Positions 35,117 through 46,018 of a stretch of 64,000 bases of DNA are shown one piece after another. A program made the translations under genes and the position numbers. The stretch spans positions 293,474-357,473 of the forward strand of contig NZ_JALJFG010000002.1 in NCBI RefSeq assembly GCF_023242475.1. The letters are read 5' to 3'. The notes beneath the pieces are model-generated. The model saw only the letters and a list, made by a program, of their open reading frames with translations, was not told where the DNA came from and ran no database searches. Origin of the DNA: Pseudomonas sp. MWU15-20650 (GTDB lineage Bacteria > Pseudomonadota > Gammaproteobacteria > Pseudomonadales > Pseudomonadaceae). Within the stretch, counting starts at the first letter, position 1; every line of letters starts with the position of its first letter.

Positions 35117-36175
35117 ATGACGCAAATTTCCGAACGCCTACTGGTTCAAGCCCACCTCGACGCCAAGCAGCCCAAGGCCCTCAGCGCCGCTGAAGAGGCT
35201 GGCCTGCGCGCCGCCATCGCCGCTGAGCTCAAGGCTCAAGACGCAGTGCTGGTTGCCCATTTCTACTGCGACCCGGTGATTCAGGCCCTGGCCGAAGAAA
35301 CCGGTGGTTGTGTCTCCGATTCACTGGAAATGGCCCGATTCGGTGCGGCCCACCCGGCCAAGACTGTGTTGGTCGCCGGTGTGCGGTTCATGGGCGAGAC
35401 CGCCAAAATCCTCACACCCGAAAAACGCATCCTCATGCCCACCCTGGAAGCCACGTGCTCCCTGGACCTGGGTTGCCCGGTGGATGAGTTTTCGGCGTTC
35501 TGTGACCAACACCCCGAGCGCACCGTGGTGGTATATGCCAACACCTCGGCGGCGGTCAAAGCCCGGGCGGACTGGGTGGTGACCTCCAGTTGTGCACTGG
35601 AGATCGTCGAAAGCCTGATGGACAACGGCGAGACGATTATCTGGGGGCCGGACAAACACCTGGGCACCTACATCCAGCGCCAGACCGGGGCCGACATGCT
35701 GCTGTGGGACGGTGCCTGCATCGTCCACGAAGAGTTCAAGTCCAAGCAGTTGGAAGACATGAAGGCGCTGTACCCGGATGCCGCGATTCTGGTGCACCCG
35801 GAGTCGCCGACGTCGGTGATCGAACTGGCGGATGCGGTGGGTTCCACCAGCCAGCTGATTGCCGCGGCGCAGCGTTTGCCGAACAAGACCTTTATCGTCG
35901 CCACCGACCGCGGCATCTTCTACAAGATGCAGCAGCTGTGCCCGGACAAGGTGTTCGTCGAAGCGCCTACCGCCGGTAACGGCGCGGCATGCCGCAGTTG
36001 CGCGCACTGCCCGTGGATGGCGATGAACACGCTGGAACGCACGTTGCAGTGCCTGCGTGAGGGCAGTAATGAGATCTTCGTCGAACCTTCGGTGATCCCG
36101 CAGGCGGTGCGCCCGCTCAAGCGCATGCTGGATTTCACCCAGGCTGCGCGCCTCAAACTTGCCGGCAACGCCTGA
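35117..36175 (+). CDS. nadA: Quinolinate synthase A
   Basis: Condenses iminoaspartate with dihydroxyacetone phosphate to quinolinate, the second step of de novo NAD synthesis. 352 residues from ATG 35117, the usual length for Pseudomonas. Conserved A-H-F-Y-C-D-P, T-S-S-C-A-L-E and [10 protein letters not shown] supply the three cysteines that bind a 4Fe-4S cluster. Single gene with no operon partner. Confidence 0.96.
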   Translation: MTQISERLLVQAHLDAKQPKALSAAEEAGLRAAIAAELKAQDAVLVAHFYCDPVIQALAEETGGCVSDSLEMARFGAAHPAKTVLVAGVRFMGETAKILTPEKRILMPTLEATCSLDLGCPVDEFSAFCDQHPERTVVVYANTSAAVKARADWVVTSSCALEIVESLMDNGETIIWGPDKHLGTYIQRQTGADMLLWDGACIVHEEFKSKQLEDMKALYPDAAILVHPESPTSVIELADAVGSTSQLIAAAQRLPNKTFIVATDRGIFYKMQQLCPDKVFVEAPTAGNGAACRSCAHCPWMAMNTLERTLQCLREGSNEIFVEPSVIPQAVRPLKRMLDFTQAARLKLAGNA

Positions 36176-36197
36176 TCCTGTTGTGGATACGATCAAA

Positions 36198-36229
36198 ATG
36201 TGGGAGCGAGCAAGCCCGCTCCCACATTT
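36198..36229. repeat. REP-like palindrome after nadA
   Basis: TGTGGGAGCGAGCAAGCCCGCTCCCACA is an imperfect inverted repeat of the Pseudomonas REP class, in the gap between convergent nadA and the RDD gene. Confidence 0.8.
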
Positions 36230-36247
36230 GATTTGTGTCGCTTGGAA

Positions 36248-36736
36248 TTATTTTTTCTGCTTCGGGATCCGCACCAGCTGCGTGTCCGAATAGATGTCAT
36301 GCCAGCTGCGTTTGTGCTTGTCGAACAACGACCAGATAAACCCCAGCCCCACGCACAACCACGACGCAATCGACACCACAAAGCGTAACAGTGCCTGCCA
36401 CAGGCTGATGCGCGAGCCGTCGGCGTTCTGGACGCGCACCCCCCACACCTGCATGCCCAGGGTCTGCCCGGAATGGGTCCAGAACTTGGCAAAGAACCCA
36501 AACAGCACGAAGAACAGAATCGTCGACAGCAACGGGTCGCCGTCCAGCGCGCCAGACTCGGTCAGCGTGCGCATTTTCGCTTCGCCCACGATGGCGATCC
36601 ACACCAGTTTGTAGACAAACGCGGTGACGATCAGCAGGGCAGTGCACAACAGGAAATCATAGAACATCGCTGCCAGACGACGGCCCAGGCCAACGGCGGG
36701 GAATTCGCCTTGGGGGCTCAGCAGGGGGTTGGACAT
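36248..36736 (-). CDS. RDD family membrane protein
   Basis: A 162-residue inner-membrane protein with three to four hydrophobic helices. The RDD-type start G-R-R-L-A-A-M-F-Y-D-F and the central T-L-G-M-Q-V-W-G-V-R-V-Q followed by a late S-W-H-D motif are diagnostic. Function of the family is poorly known (ion or metabolite transport has been proposed). A bidirectional terminator separates it from the cold-shock gene. Confidence 0.88.
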   Translation of the reverse strand: MSNPLLSPQGEFPAVGLGRRLAAMFYDFLLCTALLIVTAFVYKLVWIAIVGEAKMRTLTESGALDGDPLLSTILFFVLFGFFAKFWTHSGQTLGMQVWGVRVQNADGSRISLWQALLRFVVSIASWLCVGLGFIWSLFDKHKRSWHDIYSDTQLVRIPKQKK

Positions 36737-36783
36737 GGCAGGGCTCTCTGAGGAAAAAAAGCAGTTTACGGAATCGCGCCCAT

Positions 36784-36818
36784 AAAAAAGCCCCTGATGT
36801 CATACCAGGGGCTTTTTG
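36784..36818 (-). terminator. Terminator of the cold-shock gene
   Basis: Stem AAAAGCCCCTG/CAGGGGCTTTTT with a 9-base loop. A- and T-runs flank both sides, so it can work in both directions. It lies 13 bp after the cold-shock gene stop. Confidence 0.85.
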
Positions 36819-36830
36819 TCGCAGGAAGGA

Positions 36831-37043
36831 TCAGCCTTCTGCTTGTACTTCGTCAGCCTGCAGGCCTTTCTGGCCTTGAACTGAAACGAAGGTGACCTTC
36901 TGGCCTTCCTTCAGGCTTTTGAAGCCATTGCCCTGAATGGCGCGGAAATGCACGAACAGATCCGGGCCGCTTTCAGGAGTGATAAAACCAAACCCTTTCT
37001 CGTCGTTGAACCACTTGACGGTACCGCTCTGACGATCAGCCAT
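36831..37043 (-). CDS. Cold-shock domain protein (CspA family)
   Basis: A 70-residue OB-fold RNA chaperone. RNP1 (K-G-F-G-F-I) and RNP2 (L-F-V-H-F) are intact, and the start G-T-V-K-W-F-N is canonical. It binds single-stranded RNA and DNA. The gene is preceded by nearly 400 bp without a gene, compatible with the long leaders of this family. Confidence 0.95.
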   Translation of the reverse strand: MADRQSGTVKWFNDEKGFGFITPESGPDLFVHFRAIQGNGFKSLKEGQKVTFVSVQGQKGLQADEVQAEG

Positions 37044-37437
37044 TTTCTTCTTTCCTTTGACGCTAAAAATTAATGACAGCCCCTTTCATATGAAAGAGTA
37101 CTGGGCTGGGTTGCAGGAAAGTAAGAGACGTCGAACGGGTTGTAGCGTAGTTACTTCAGCTACTGCCCAGGTCCAGGTTCCAAGCGACCCATGCAAACAC
37201 AGTGAACAAACTCTACGCCAACTAATGGAGAAAAAACAAGCCCTGCGCAATGCCACGGTTTTGCTCGGGTTTATGACACTTAGGTCAAAATTGTAGACCG
37301 GACTTATTCGATAGAATAAGTCACTTGTTATAGGTTAATTGCTATAACAATGACTATCGTCAATGCACTGTTTTATGGCGGTTGCGTTACAGATTAGTGC
37401 ACGTTAACGCAACCGCGTTACTTATAGAAACAGTCAA
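37044..37437. other. Intergenic region between the cold-shock gene and gcvT, with two palindromes
   Basis: Two neighbouring perfect inverted repeats: GACTTATTC-gata-GAATAAGTC (37301-37322) and TTGTTATAG-N8-CTATAACAA (37325-37350). They may be operators in the cold-shock promoter, or terminator or leader stems. A short 79-codon plus-strand ORF at 37057 has no support. Confidence 0.5.
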
Positions 37438-38562
37438 TCAGCCACGGTAGTAACGCTGTGGCACAAATGGCATTTTACTTACACGCAGTGGCACCTTTTT
37501 CCCACGCACCAACGCAGAGATCTCGGTATCCAGTGCGACGAATGCGTTGTCCAGGTAACCCATGGCCAGCGGGCCGCCCAAGGTCGGGCCGAAGCCACCG
37601 CTGCACACACGGCCGATCACCGTACCGTGTTCGTCGACGATCTCGGCACCTTCGCGCACAGGCGTGCGCTCTTGTGGCAACAGGCCCACGCGCTTGCGGC
37701 TCACACCGGCTTGTTGCTGGGTGAAGATGCGGTCTGCGCCGGGGAAGCCGCCGGCACGTGCGCCGTCGGCACGACGGGCCTTGGAGATCGCCCACAACAA
37801 GCTGGCTTCGATTGGCGTGGTGTCGGTGTTCATGTCGTGGCCGTACAGGCAAAGGCCGGCTTCCAGGCGCAGGGAATCGCGGGCGCCCAGGCCGATGGCC
37901 TGCACTTCGGTCTCGGCCAGCAGGCTGCGAGCGAGGCTTTCGGCGTTGGCCGCCGGCACCGAGATTTCGAAACCGTCTTCGCCGGTATAGCCCGAGCGGC
38001 TGACGTAGCAGTCCACACCCAGCAGGCGGGTCGGTGCAAATTGCATGAAGGTCATGTGCTTGACCTCCGGTGCCAGGCGCGCCAGCACGCTGACGGCGGC
38101 CGGACCTTGCAGGGCCAGCAGGGCGCGTTCTTCGAACAGCGGCTCGATGCTGCACTGGTCGCCGATATGTTTGCGCAGGTGGGCCAGGTCCTGGTCCTTG
38201 CAGGCGGCGTTGACCACCAGGAACAGCTCGTCGTTGCCCAGGTTGGCGACCATCAGGTCGTCGAGAATGCCGCCGTGCTCGTTGGTGAACATGGCGTAAC
38301 GCTGCATGCCCACCGGCAGGTCGATGATGTCGACGGGTACCAGGGTTTCCAGGGCTTTGGCGGCATTGGCGCCGGTCAGGCGGATCTGGCCCATGTGGGA
38401 CACGTCGAACAACCCGGCCTGTTCACGGGTGTGCAGGTGTTCCTTCATCACGCCCAGTGGGTACTGCACCGGCATGTCGTAGCCGGCGAAGGGCACCATG
38501 CGCGCGCCCAGCTCGAGGTGCAGGGCGTGCAATGGGGTTTTCAACAGGGTTTCGGTGGACAT
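37438..38562 (-). CDS. gcvT: Glycine cleavage system T protein (aminomethyltransferase)
   Basis: A 374-residue folate-dependent enzyme that takes the aminomethyl group from lipoyl-GcvH and forms methylene-tetrahydrofolate and ammonia. G-Y-D-M-P-V-Q-Y near the N-terminus, G-Y-T-G-E-D-G-F-E and a late C-terminal barrel are typical. AGGAGCTGAAT precedes the ATG. Last gene of the gcvHP-sdaA-gcvT operon. Confidence 0.95.
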   Translation of the reverse strand: MSTETLLKTPLHALHLELGARMVPFAGYDMPVQYPLGVMKEHLHTREQAGLFDVSHMGQIRLTGANAAKALETLVPVDIIDLPVGMQRYAMFTNEHGGILDDLMVANLGNDELFLVVNAACKDQDLAHLRKHIGDQCSIEPLFEERALLALQGPAAVSVLARLAPEVKHMTFMQFAPTRLLGVDCYVSRSGYTGEDGFEISVPAANAESLARSLLAETEVQAIGLGARDSLRLEAGLCLYGHDMNTDTTPIEASLLWAISKARRADGARAGGFPGADRIFTQQQAGVSRKRVGLLPQERTPVREGAEIVDEHGTVIGRVCSGGFGPTLGGPLAMGYLDNAFVALDTEISALVRGKKVPLRVSKMPFVPQRYYRG

Positions 38563-38601
38563 ATTCAGCTCCTGAAAAACGTGCTGGCGCGCAGATGGGC
38601 G

Positions 38602-39978
<1,377 letters not shown>

Positions 39979-40025
39979 GGTGGTTCTCCGGTTTCTTATT
40001 ATTGATCGGATGTACTGGGTTTAAG

Positions 40026-40117
40026 TGTGGGAGGGGGCTTGCCCCCGATGAGGGTGTGTCAGTTGATAGATCTGGTGACTGACACTCCCTCATCGGGAGC
40101 AAGCCCCCTCCCACATT
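40026..40117. repeat. REPIN (paired inverted REP) between gcvP and sdaA
   Basis: TGTGGGAGGGGGCTTGCCCCCGATGA and its inverted partner CATCGGGAGCAAGCCCCCTCCCACA are separated by about 40 bp and can form one long hairpin. It sits exactly where glyA2 is found in P. aeruginosa. Confidence 0.85.
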
Positions 40118-40140
40118 TTGACCGCGTTCAGCCAGTCAGG

Positions 40141-42978
40141 TTATGCGTAGCTCTCGATCGACGGGCACGCACACACCAGGTTGCGATCACCAAACACGTT
40201 GTCGACCCGGCCAACCGGCGGCCAGTACTTGCCTTCGATCAGCGACGCCACCGGGTACACCGCTTGTTCACGGCTGTACGGGTGCGACCACTCACCTACC
40301 AATTCAGCGGCGGTGTGCGGTGCGTTTTTCAGTGGGTTGTCGTCCTTGTCCAACGTACCGTTTTCCACCGCGCGGATTTCTTCACGGATGGCGATCATGG
40401 CGTCGCAGAAGCGGTCCAGTTCTTCCTTGGATTCGCTTTCGGTCGGCTCGATCATCAAGGTGCCCGCCACCGGGAACGACATGGTCGGGGCGTGGAAGCC
40501 GAAGTCGATGAGGCGCTTGGCCACGTCGTCCACGCTGATGCCGCTGCTGTCTTTCAAGGGGCGCAGGTCCAGGATGCATTCGTGCGCCACCAGGCCGTTG
40601 CTGCCGGTGTACAGCACGGGGTAGTGCTCTTCGAGGCGACGGGAGATGTAGTTGGCATTCAGGATCGCCAACTGCGAAGCGCGCTTGAGGCCCGCGCCGC
40701 CCATCATGCTGATGTACATCCAGGTGATTGGCAGGATGCTCGCGCTGCCGAACGGCGCCGCGCATACCGCACCTTCCTTGCGCTCCATGGCGGCGTGGCC
40801 CGGCAGGAATGGCGTGAGGTGTGACTTCACACCAATCGGGCCCACGCCTGGGCCGCCACCGCCGTGAGGGATGCAGAAGGTCTTGTGCAGGTTCAGGTGG
40901 GACACGTCGCCGCCGAACTTGCCCGGTGCGCACAGGCCGACCATGGCATTCATGTTGGCGCCGTCGATGTACACCTGGCCGCCGTTGTCGTGGATGATCC
41001 CGCAGATTTCGCGGATGCCTTCCTCGAACACGCCGTGGGTGGACGGGTAGGTGATCATCAGCGCGGCGAGGTGTTCGCGGTGCTCGATGGCTTTGGCGCG
41101 CAGGTCTTCGATGTCCACGTTGCCACGGGCGTCGCAGGCGGTCACGACGACGCGCATGCCGGCCATGTTGGCGGTGGCCGGGTTGGTGCCGTGGGCCGAC
41201 GATGGGATCAGGCAGATGTCGCGACGCTCTTCGCCACGGCTCTGGTGATAGGCACGAATGGCCAGGAGGCCCGCGTATTCACCTTGGGAACCGGCGTTGG
41301 GTTGCAAGGAGATTGCGTCGTAACCGGTCGCGGCGCAGAGCATGGCTTCCAGCTCGGTGGTCAGTTGCAGGTAGCCGGTGCTTTGTTCGGCCGGCGCGAA
41401 CGGGTGCAGGGCGCCGAATTCGGCCCAGGTCACCGGGATCATCTCGCTGGCGGCGTTGAGCTTCATGGTGCACGAGCCCAGCGGAATCATGGTGCGATCC
41501 AGTGCCAGGTCCTTGTCGGCCAATTTGCGCAGGTAGCGCATCAGCTCGGTTTCGGAATGATAGCGGTTGAACACCGGGTGGCTGAGGATCGGCGACTGGC
41601 GCAGCAGGGCGGCGGGCAGAGTGCTTTCAGTGGCGGCGAAGGTTGGCAGTGCCTTGCCGTCGGCGAAGATCGACCACAGGGCTTCGATGTCGGCCTGGGT
41701 GGTGGTTTCGTCGACCGACAGGCCCAGGCGCTCAACATCCACCACACGCAGGTTGATGCGTTGGGCGCGGGCCTTGTCGTGCAGGGCGGCGGTGTTGGCG
41801 CCGGTGTGGAGGGTCAGGGTGTCGAAGAAATGTGCCTGCTCGACCTTCTGGCCCAGGGCGGTCAGGCCCTTGGCCAGGATCGCGGTCAACTGGTGAATGC
41901 GCTGGGCGATCTGGGTCAGGCCCTTGGGACCGTGGTACACGGCGTACATGCTGGCGATGTTGGCCAGCAGCACTTGGGCGGTGCAGATGTTACTGGTGGC
42001 TTTCTCGCGGCGGATATGTTGTTCGCGGGTCTGCATGGCCAGGCGCAGGGCCGGCTTGCCGAAACGGTCCACGGAAACCCCGACCAGGCGGCCCGGCATG
42101 TCGCGTTTGAACGCATCCTTGGTGGAGAAGTACGCCGCGTGCGGACCACCAAAGCCCAGTGGCACGCCGAAGCGCTGCGCGCTGCCGATGGCCACGTCGG
42201 CACCGAACTCGCCCGGAGGGGTCAGCAGGGTCAGCGCCAGCAGGTCAGCGGCCACGGCTACCAAGGCATTGGCGGCGTGGAAACGCTCCGTCAGCGCGCG
42301 GTAGTCGAACACGTCGCCGTTGCTGGCCGGGTATTGCAGCAGGGCACCGAAGAACGGGCTGACATCCGTCAATTCGCGCTCATCGCCCACGACCACGTCG
42401 ATGCCCAGCGGCTCGGCACGGGTGCGCAGTACGTCGAGGGTTTGCGGGTGGCTGTGCACCGAGGCGAAAAAGGCGTTGCTGGCCTTGTTCTTGCTCAGGC
42501 GCTTGCAGAAGGTCATCGCTTCGGCGGCGGCGGTGGCTTCATCGAGCAGCGAGGCGTTGGCGATCGGCAGGCCGGTGAGGTCGCTGATCAGGGTCTGGAA
42601 GTTCAGCAGCGCTTCCAGGCGGCCCTGGGAGATTTCTGGCTGGTACGGGGTGTAGGCGGTGTACCAGGCCGGGTTTTCCAGCAGGTTACGCAGGATCGGC
42701 GACGGCGTATGGCAGTTGTAGTAGCCCTGGCCGATGTAGGTCTTGAACAATTGGTTCTGGCTGGCGATGGCCTTGATCTTGGCCAGGGCCTGCGCTTCGC
42801 TCAAGCCGTCTTCCAGGCCGAGCACGCTGGTGCCCTTGATACTTTCCGGGATCACGCTGGCGCTCAGGGCTTCCAGAGAGTCGAAGCCCAGGCTGGCAAG
42901 CATTTGCTGCTCGTCTTCCTGGCGTGGGCCGATGTGGCGGGCGATGAATTCGTTGGCGGTGCTCAAATTAACAGTCAT
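40141..42978 (-). CDS. gcvP: Glycine dehydrogenase (decarboxylating), P protein
   Basis: A 945-residue fused alpha/beta P protein that decarboxylates glycine on pyridoxal phosphate and passes the aminomethyl group to the lipoamide of GcvH. The PLP lysine lies in [14 protein letters not shown] (about residue 700). N-terminal F-I-A-R-H-I-G-P is typical. Ten bp after gcvH. Confidence 0.97.
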   Translation of the reverse strand: MTVNLSTANEFIARHIGPRQEDEQQMLASLGFDSLEALSASVIPESIKGTSVLGLEDGLSEAQALAKIKAIASQNQLFKTYIGQGYYNCHTPSPILRNLLENPAWYTAYTPYQPEISQGRLEALLNFQTLISDLTGLPIANASLLDEATAAAEAMTFCKRLSKNKASNAFFASVHSHPQTLDVLRTRAEPLGIDVVVGDERELTDVSPFFGALLQYPASNGDVFDYRALTERFHAANALVAVAADLLALTLLTPPGEFGADVAIGSAQRFGVPLGFGGPHAAYFSTKDAFKRDMPGRLVGVSVDRFGKPALRLAMQTREQHIRREKATSNICTAQVLLANIASMYAVYHGPKGLTQIAQRIHQLTAILAKGLTALGQKVEQAHFFDTLTLHTGANTAALHDKARAQRINLRVVDVERLGLSVDETTTQADIEALWSIFADGKALPTFAATESTLPAALLRQSPILSHPVFNRYHSETELMRYLRKLADKDLALDRTMIPLGSCTMKLNAASEMIPVTWAEFGALHPFAPAEQSTGYLQLTTELEAMLCAATGYDAISLQPNAGSQGEYAGLLAIRAYHQSRGEERRDICLIPSSAHGTNPATANMAGMRVVVTACDARGNVDIEDLRAKAIEHREHLAALMITYPSTHGVFEEGIREICGIIHDNGGQVYIDGANMNAMVGLCAPGKFGGDVSHLNLHKTFCIPHGGGGPGVGPIGVKSHLTPFLPGHAAMERKEGAVCAAPFGSASILPITWMYISMMGGAGLKRASQLAILNANYISRRLEEHYPVLYTGSNGLVAHECILDLRPLKDSSGISVDDVAKRLIDFGFHAPTMSFPVAGTLMIEPTESESKEELDRFCDAMIAIREEIRAVENGTLDKDDNPLKNAPHTAAELVGEWSHPYSREQAVYPVASLIEGKYWPPVGRVDNVFGDRNLVCACPSIESYA

Positions 42979-42988
42979 GGCGCGCTCC

Positions 42989-43372
42989 TCAGGCTTCAGC
43001 GTTGGCTTTGATCAGGCGGTCGTACGCATCCTGATCCAACAGCTTAGCCACTGCGTCGGCATCGGCGGGTTTAAAGCGGAAGAACCAGCCTTCGCCCATC
43101 GGGTCTTCGTTGACGAGTTCCGGGCTGTCGCTCAGTTTGTCGTTCACTTCCAGCACGTCGCCAGCCAGGGGCATGTACACGCCACTGGCCGCCTTGACCG
43201 ATTCTACGGTGGACGCTTCAGCGCCCTGCTCGTAACTCTGCAACTCCGGCAGTTGCACGAAAACCACATCACCCAGCGCGTTCTGTGCGAAAGCGGTGAT
43301 ACCCACGGTGACGCTGCCGTCGATTTCGGTGCGCAGCCATTCGTGATCTTCAGTGAAACGCAACTCGCTCAT
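42989..43372 (-). CDS. gcvH: Glycine cleavage system H protein
   Basis: A 127-residue lipoyl carrier. The lipoylated lysine is in V-E-S-V-K-A-A (about residue 64) inside a lipoyl-like domain that begins V-G-I-T-A-F-A-Q. First gene of the operon, transcribed from the sigma-54 promoter at 43433-43448. Confidence 0.97.
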   Translation of the reverse strand: MSELRFTEDHEWLRTEIDGSVTVGITAFAQNALGDVVFVQLPELQSYEQGAEASTVESVKAASGVYMPLAGDVLEVNDKLSDSPELVNEDPMGEGWFFRFKPADADAVAKLLDQDAYDRLIKANAEA

Positions 43373-43432
43373 GGAAACTCCTCAGGGCCAGATTCGTCTG
43401 GTGGACGGGATTGGAATAATGAGGAGTTGCTT

Positions 43433-43448
43433 AGCAATATCGCGGCCA
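43433..43448 (-). promoter_or_regulatory. Sigma-54 (RpoN) promoter of gcvH
   Basis: On the minus strand TGGCCGCGATATTGCT matches the consensus TGGCAC-N5-TTGC with correct GG/GC spacing and a single change in the -24 box. It predicts transcription starting near 43422, about 50 bp before the ATG. Confidence 0.75.
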
Positions 43449-43512
43449 ATGTTATTAAATTGTTATAAATCAACGAGTTAATAAAATTTGTTATGACGGC
43501 ATGCTGTTTGGC

Positions 43513-43530
43513 TGTAGCGATTTCGCTACA
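43513..43530. promoter_or_regulatory. GcsR-type operator 1
   Basis: TGTAGCG-ATTT-CGCTACA, a perfect 18-bp palindrome about 65 bp upstream of the -24 element. Confidence 0.7.
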
Positions 43531-43593
43531 GCTGGTGCCGCGAAAAAAAGCCTATGTGGATCAAAGCCTTGCATGGCGCGTAAAAAACAGGGT

Positions 43594-43611
43594 TGTAGCG
43601 ATATCGTTACG
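43594..43611. promoter_or_regulatory. GcsR-type operator 2
   Basis: TGTAGCG-ATAT-CGTTACG, same 18-bp layout as site 1 with two changes in the right arm. Confidence 0.68.
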
Positions 43612-43612
43612 C

Positions 43613-43630
43613 TGTAGCGCTTTCAGTACA
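43613..43630. promoter_or_regulatory. GcsR-type operator 3
   Basis: TGTAGCG-CTTT-CAGTACA, separated from site 2 by one base, so two regulator dimers would bind side by side. Confidence 0.65.
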
Positions 43631-43674
43631 CAGGATGTCGTTCTCAGACCAAAATGTTTTGAAATGCATTCGAA

Positions 43675-43942
43675 TGTGGGAGGGGGCAAGCCCCAATGCC
43701 AGTCAGTTAAGCGCTAGAACGAGCAACCGGTAACCTGTGGCGAGCGGGCTTGTTGTGGCGAGCGGGCTTGTCCCGCGCTGGGGTGCGCAGCAGCCCCAAA
43801 AGCTATCTGCGCGGAGTATCGGATACACCGCATTCGTCCTTCTTTGGGGGCGCTACGCGCCCCAACGCGGGACAAGCCCGCTCGCCACAGTGATAGTGTT
43901 CCTTCTTAACTGACTGGCATTGGGGGCAAGCCCGCTCCCACA
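43675..43942. repeat. Nested REPIN cluster between gcvH and gcsR
   Basis: Outer pair: TGTGGGAGGGGGCAAGCCCC (43675-43694) and its inverse ending at 43942, both continuing into a shared AATGCCAGTCAGTTAA. Inner pair: TGTGGCGAGCGGGCTTGTCCCGC (about 43754) and its inverse (43867-43889), with an extra half-copy at 43736. One REPIN appears to have inserted inside another of a different subclass. Confidence 0.8.
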
Positions 43943-43964
43943 TAGGTTTGTATTCCAACTTGAA

Positions 43965-45473
43965 TCAAGGTTTGTTGGGTATGCCGTACTTGCGCAGGCG
44001 ATGGGCGATAGCGGTGTGGGAAGTCTGCAAGCGGCTGGCCAGTTGGCGGGTCGAAGGGTAGCTGGTGTAGAGCGTTTCCAGCAGGTTGCGCTCGAAGTCT
44101 TCCACGGCCTGTTCCAGGCTGTCGATTTCGCCGTCGCTCTGGCGGGCGACGGAGGTGCCGGCGATATCCAGGTCGCCGATATCCACCAGGCTGCTTTCGC
44201 AAATGGCGGCGGCACGAAATATCACGTTCTGCAACTGACGCACATTGCCCGGCCAGCGGTTACCCAGCAGCGCGGGATACGTACCGGGCGCCAGGCGGCA
44301 CACCGGGCGCTGGATCTGCGCGCAGGCTTGCTGCATGAAGTAGCGGGCCAGCAGCAGGATGTCCTGGCCACGTGCACGCAACGGCGGTACTTCGACGTTG
44401 AGCACGTTGAGGCGGTAAAACAGGTCTTCGCGGAAGGTGCCCTCGCTGACCATCTTTTCCAGGTCGCGATGGGTGGCACTGAGGATGCGCACATTGACCT
44501 TCACTTCACGGTCGCCACCCACCCGCCGAAAGCTGCCGTCATTGAGGAAGCGCAACAACTTGGCCTGCAAATACGGCGACATCTCACCGATCTCATCCAG
44601 GAACACCGTGCCCTGGTTGGCCAGTTCCATCAGCCCTGGCTTGCCGCCACGCTGGGCGCCGGTAAACGCACCGGGGGCGTAACCGAACAACTCGCTTTCG
44701 GCCAGGTTCTCCGGCAGCGCCGCACAGTTCAAGGCCAAAAATGGTGCACTGTGCCGCGCACTGATCGCATGGCAGGCACGGGCGACCAACTCCTTGCCGG
44801 TGCCGGTTTCACCCTGAATCAACAGCGGTGCATCCAGGGCCGCGACCCGCTGTGCACGGGCCTTGAGGGTGCGAATCACCGGAGACTCGCCCAACAGCGC
44901 ATCAAACCCTTCGGCATGGTCATGGTGCAGTGCCGACAGTTGTTCGCCGATGCGGTTGGGCTGGTAGAGCGTGAGCAGGGCGCCTGCGTCGGTGATTGGC
45001 GTGGCGTCGAGCAAAAAAGTCTGGCCGTTGACGCTGATCTCACGTAGCGGCAAACGGAAGCCTTGTTCCAGCAAGGTCTCCAGCAGCGCCGGGTCGTTGA
45101 ACAGCTCGCTGATGCTTTCCCCCGCCGGCTCGCGGCCGTACAGGGCGATCAACGCCGGGTTGGCCAGCAGGATCTTGCCCGCACTGTCCAAGGCCAGCAC
45201 CGGGTCGGTCATGGCGGCGAGCAGGGCGTCGAGTTGCAGGTGGCGGCGTTGGCCAGGAAGGATATCGACCACGGTTACCGCCTGCACGCCGCGCACGCTG
45301 AACAAGGCGTCGCGCAGCTCTTCAAGCACCTCGGCGCTGAGGGTCGGCGCGTCGATATAGACGTTGGGCGGCACCATCTCCACCGCATCCAGGTTGAGAT
45401 TACGCCCACCGAGCAAGGCCAGGACTTCCTGGGTGATGCCGACGCGGTCGATGAAGCTGACGTGGATACGCAT
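43965..45473 (-). CDS. gcsR: GcsR, TyrR-like sigma-54 activator of glycine cleavage
   Basis: A 502-residue enhancer-binding protein. N-terminal ACT domain begins M-R-I-H-V-S-F-I-D-R-V-G-I; a PAS domain (about 80-180) and an AAA+ domain follow, with Walker A G-E-T-G-T-G-K-E, the sigma-54 contact G-A-F-T-G-A and Walker B V-F-L-D-E-I-G-E. A C-terminal TyrR-type helix-turn-helix (T-R-Q-L-A-S-R-L-Q-T-S-H-T-A-I) ends the protein. The start at 45473 is chosen because ACT/TyrR proteins begin there; an extension to 45560 is possible. It is known in P. aeruginosa to activate gcvH2P2 in response to glycine, which fits the operators found here. Confidence 0.9.
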   Translation of the reverse strand: MRIHVSFIDRVGITQEVLALLGGRNLNLDAVEMVPPNVYIDAPTLSAEVLEELRDALFSVRGVQAVTVVDILPGQRRHLQLDALLAAMTDPVLALDSAGKILLANPALIALYGREPAGESISELFNDPALLETLLEQGFRLPLREISVNGQTFLLDATPITDAGALLTLYQPNRIGEQLSALHHDHAEGFDALLGESPVIRTLKARAQRVAALDAPLLIQGETGTGKELVARACHAISARHSAPFLALNCAALPENLAESELFGYAPGAFTGAQRGGKPGLMELANQGTVFLDEIGEMSPYLQAKLLRFLNDGSFRRVGGDREVKVNVRILSATHRDLEKMVSEGTFREDLFYRLNVLNVEVPPLRARGQDILLLARYFMQQACAQIQRPVCRLAPGTYPALLGNRWPGNVRQLQNVIFRAAAICESSLVDIGDLDIAGTSVARQSDGEIDSLEQAVEDFERNLLETLYTSYPSTRQLASRLQTSHTAIAHRLRKYGIPNKP

Positions 45474-45562
45474 GGGGCGGTTGGCAATTCTGGAGAGCAG
45501 AGGCGGCAAGTATGCCTTGGAGCGGGGCGCAGGTGAAATCTGACAACTGATGGAAGTCAAAA

Positions 45563-45605
45563 TGTGGGAGGGGCGGAGCGACGATTCGACTTGCTCCCTC
45601 CCACA
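45563..45605. repeat. REP-like inverted repeat
   Basis: TGTGGGAGGGGCGGAGC and its inverse GCTCCCTCCCACA with a short spacer, between gcsR and the DUF5064-like gene. Confidence 0.7.
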
Positions 45606-45637
45606 TGTTTGGCCCGTGTTGTTTCAGTGCAGGTGTG

Positions 45638-46000
45638 TTATGCCAGATGTTCAGGTTTGACCGGGTCTCCGGGCTTCACGTCCAACTGATGCCGCACATC
45701 CTCAAACATCAAGTCATACTGCTTATGCATCTGGCCATTGATCGTCGCGACTTTCGGCATGCCATATTTCTGCGCGATGTTCATTGCATGGCGGGCGAAA
45801 TCGAATGACTGGTCCTTGGGCAAGAAGAACTCCTCATTGAACTCCTTGCCCTGCACCGAACCGTGCAACTTGAAGAGCATTCCCTTGCCTTCCTTTGGGT
45901 CCTGGCTGACTTCATAGTCGATACACAGGTTGTAGCTGTAGTCATCCTTGTTGAGCGCGTGACGTTCGATGTGCAAGTGACCAGGTTCAAAGGTGGCCAT
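45638..46000 (-). CDS. DUF5064-like small protein
   Basis: A 120-residue soluble protein beginning M-A-T-F-E-P-G-H-L-H-I-E-R-H. It resembles the small DUF5064 proteins of Pseudomonas (name from memory); function unknown. It lies 18 bp after arcC in the same direction and may be the last gene of the arc operon. Confidence 0.65.
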   Translation of the reverse strand: MATFEPGHLHIERHALNKDDYSYNLCIDYEVSQDPKEGKGMLFKLHGSVQGKEFNEEFFLPKDQSFDFARHAMNIAQKYGMPKVATINGQMHKQYDLMFEDVRHQLDVKPGDPVKPEHLA

Positions 46001-46018
46001 AGGCGTTTCTCCTCTACT

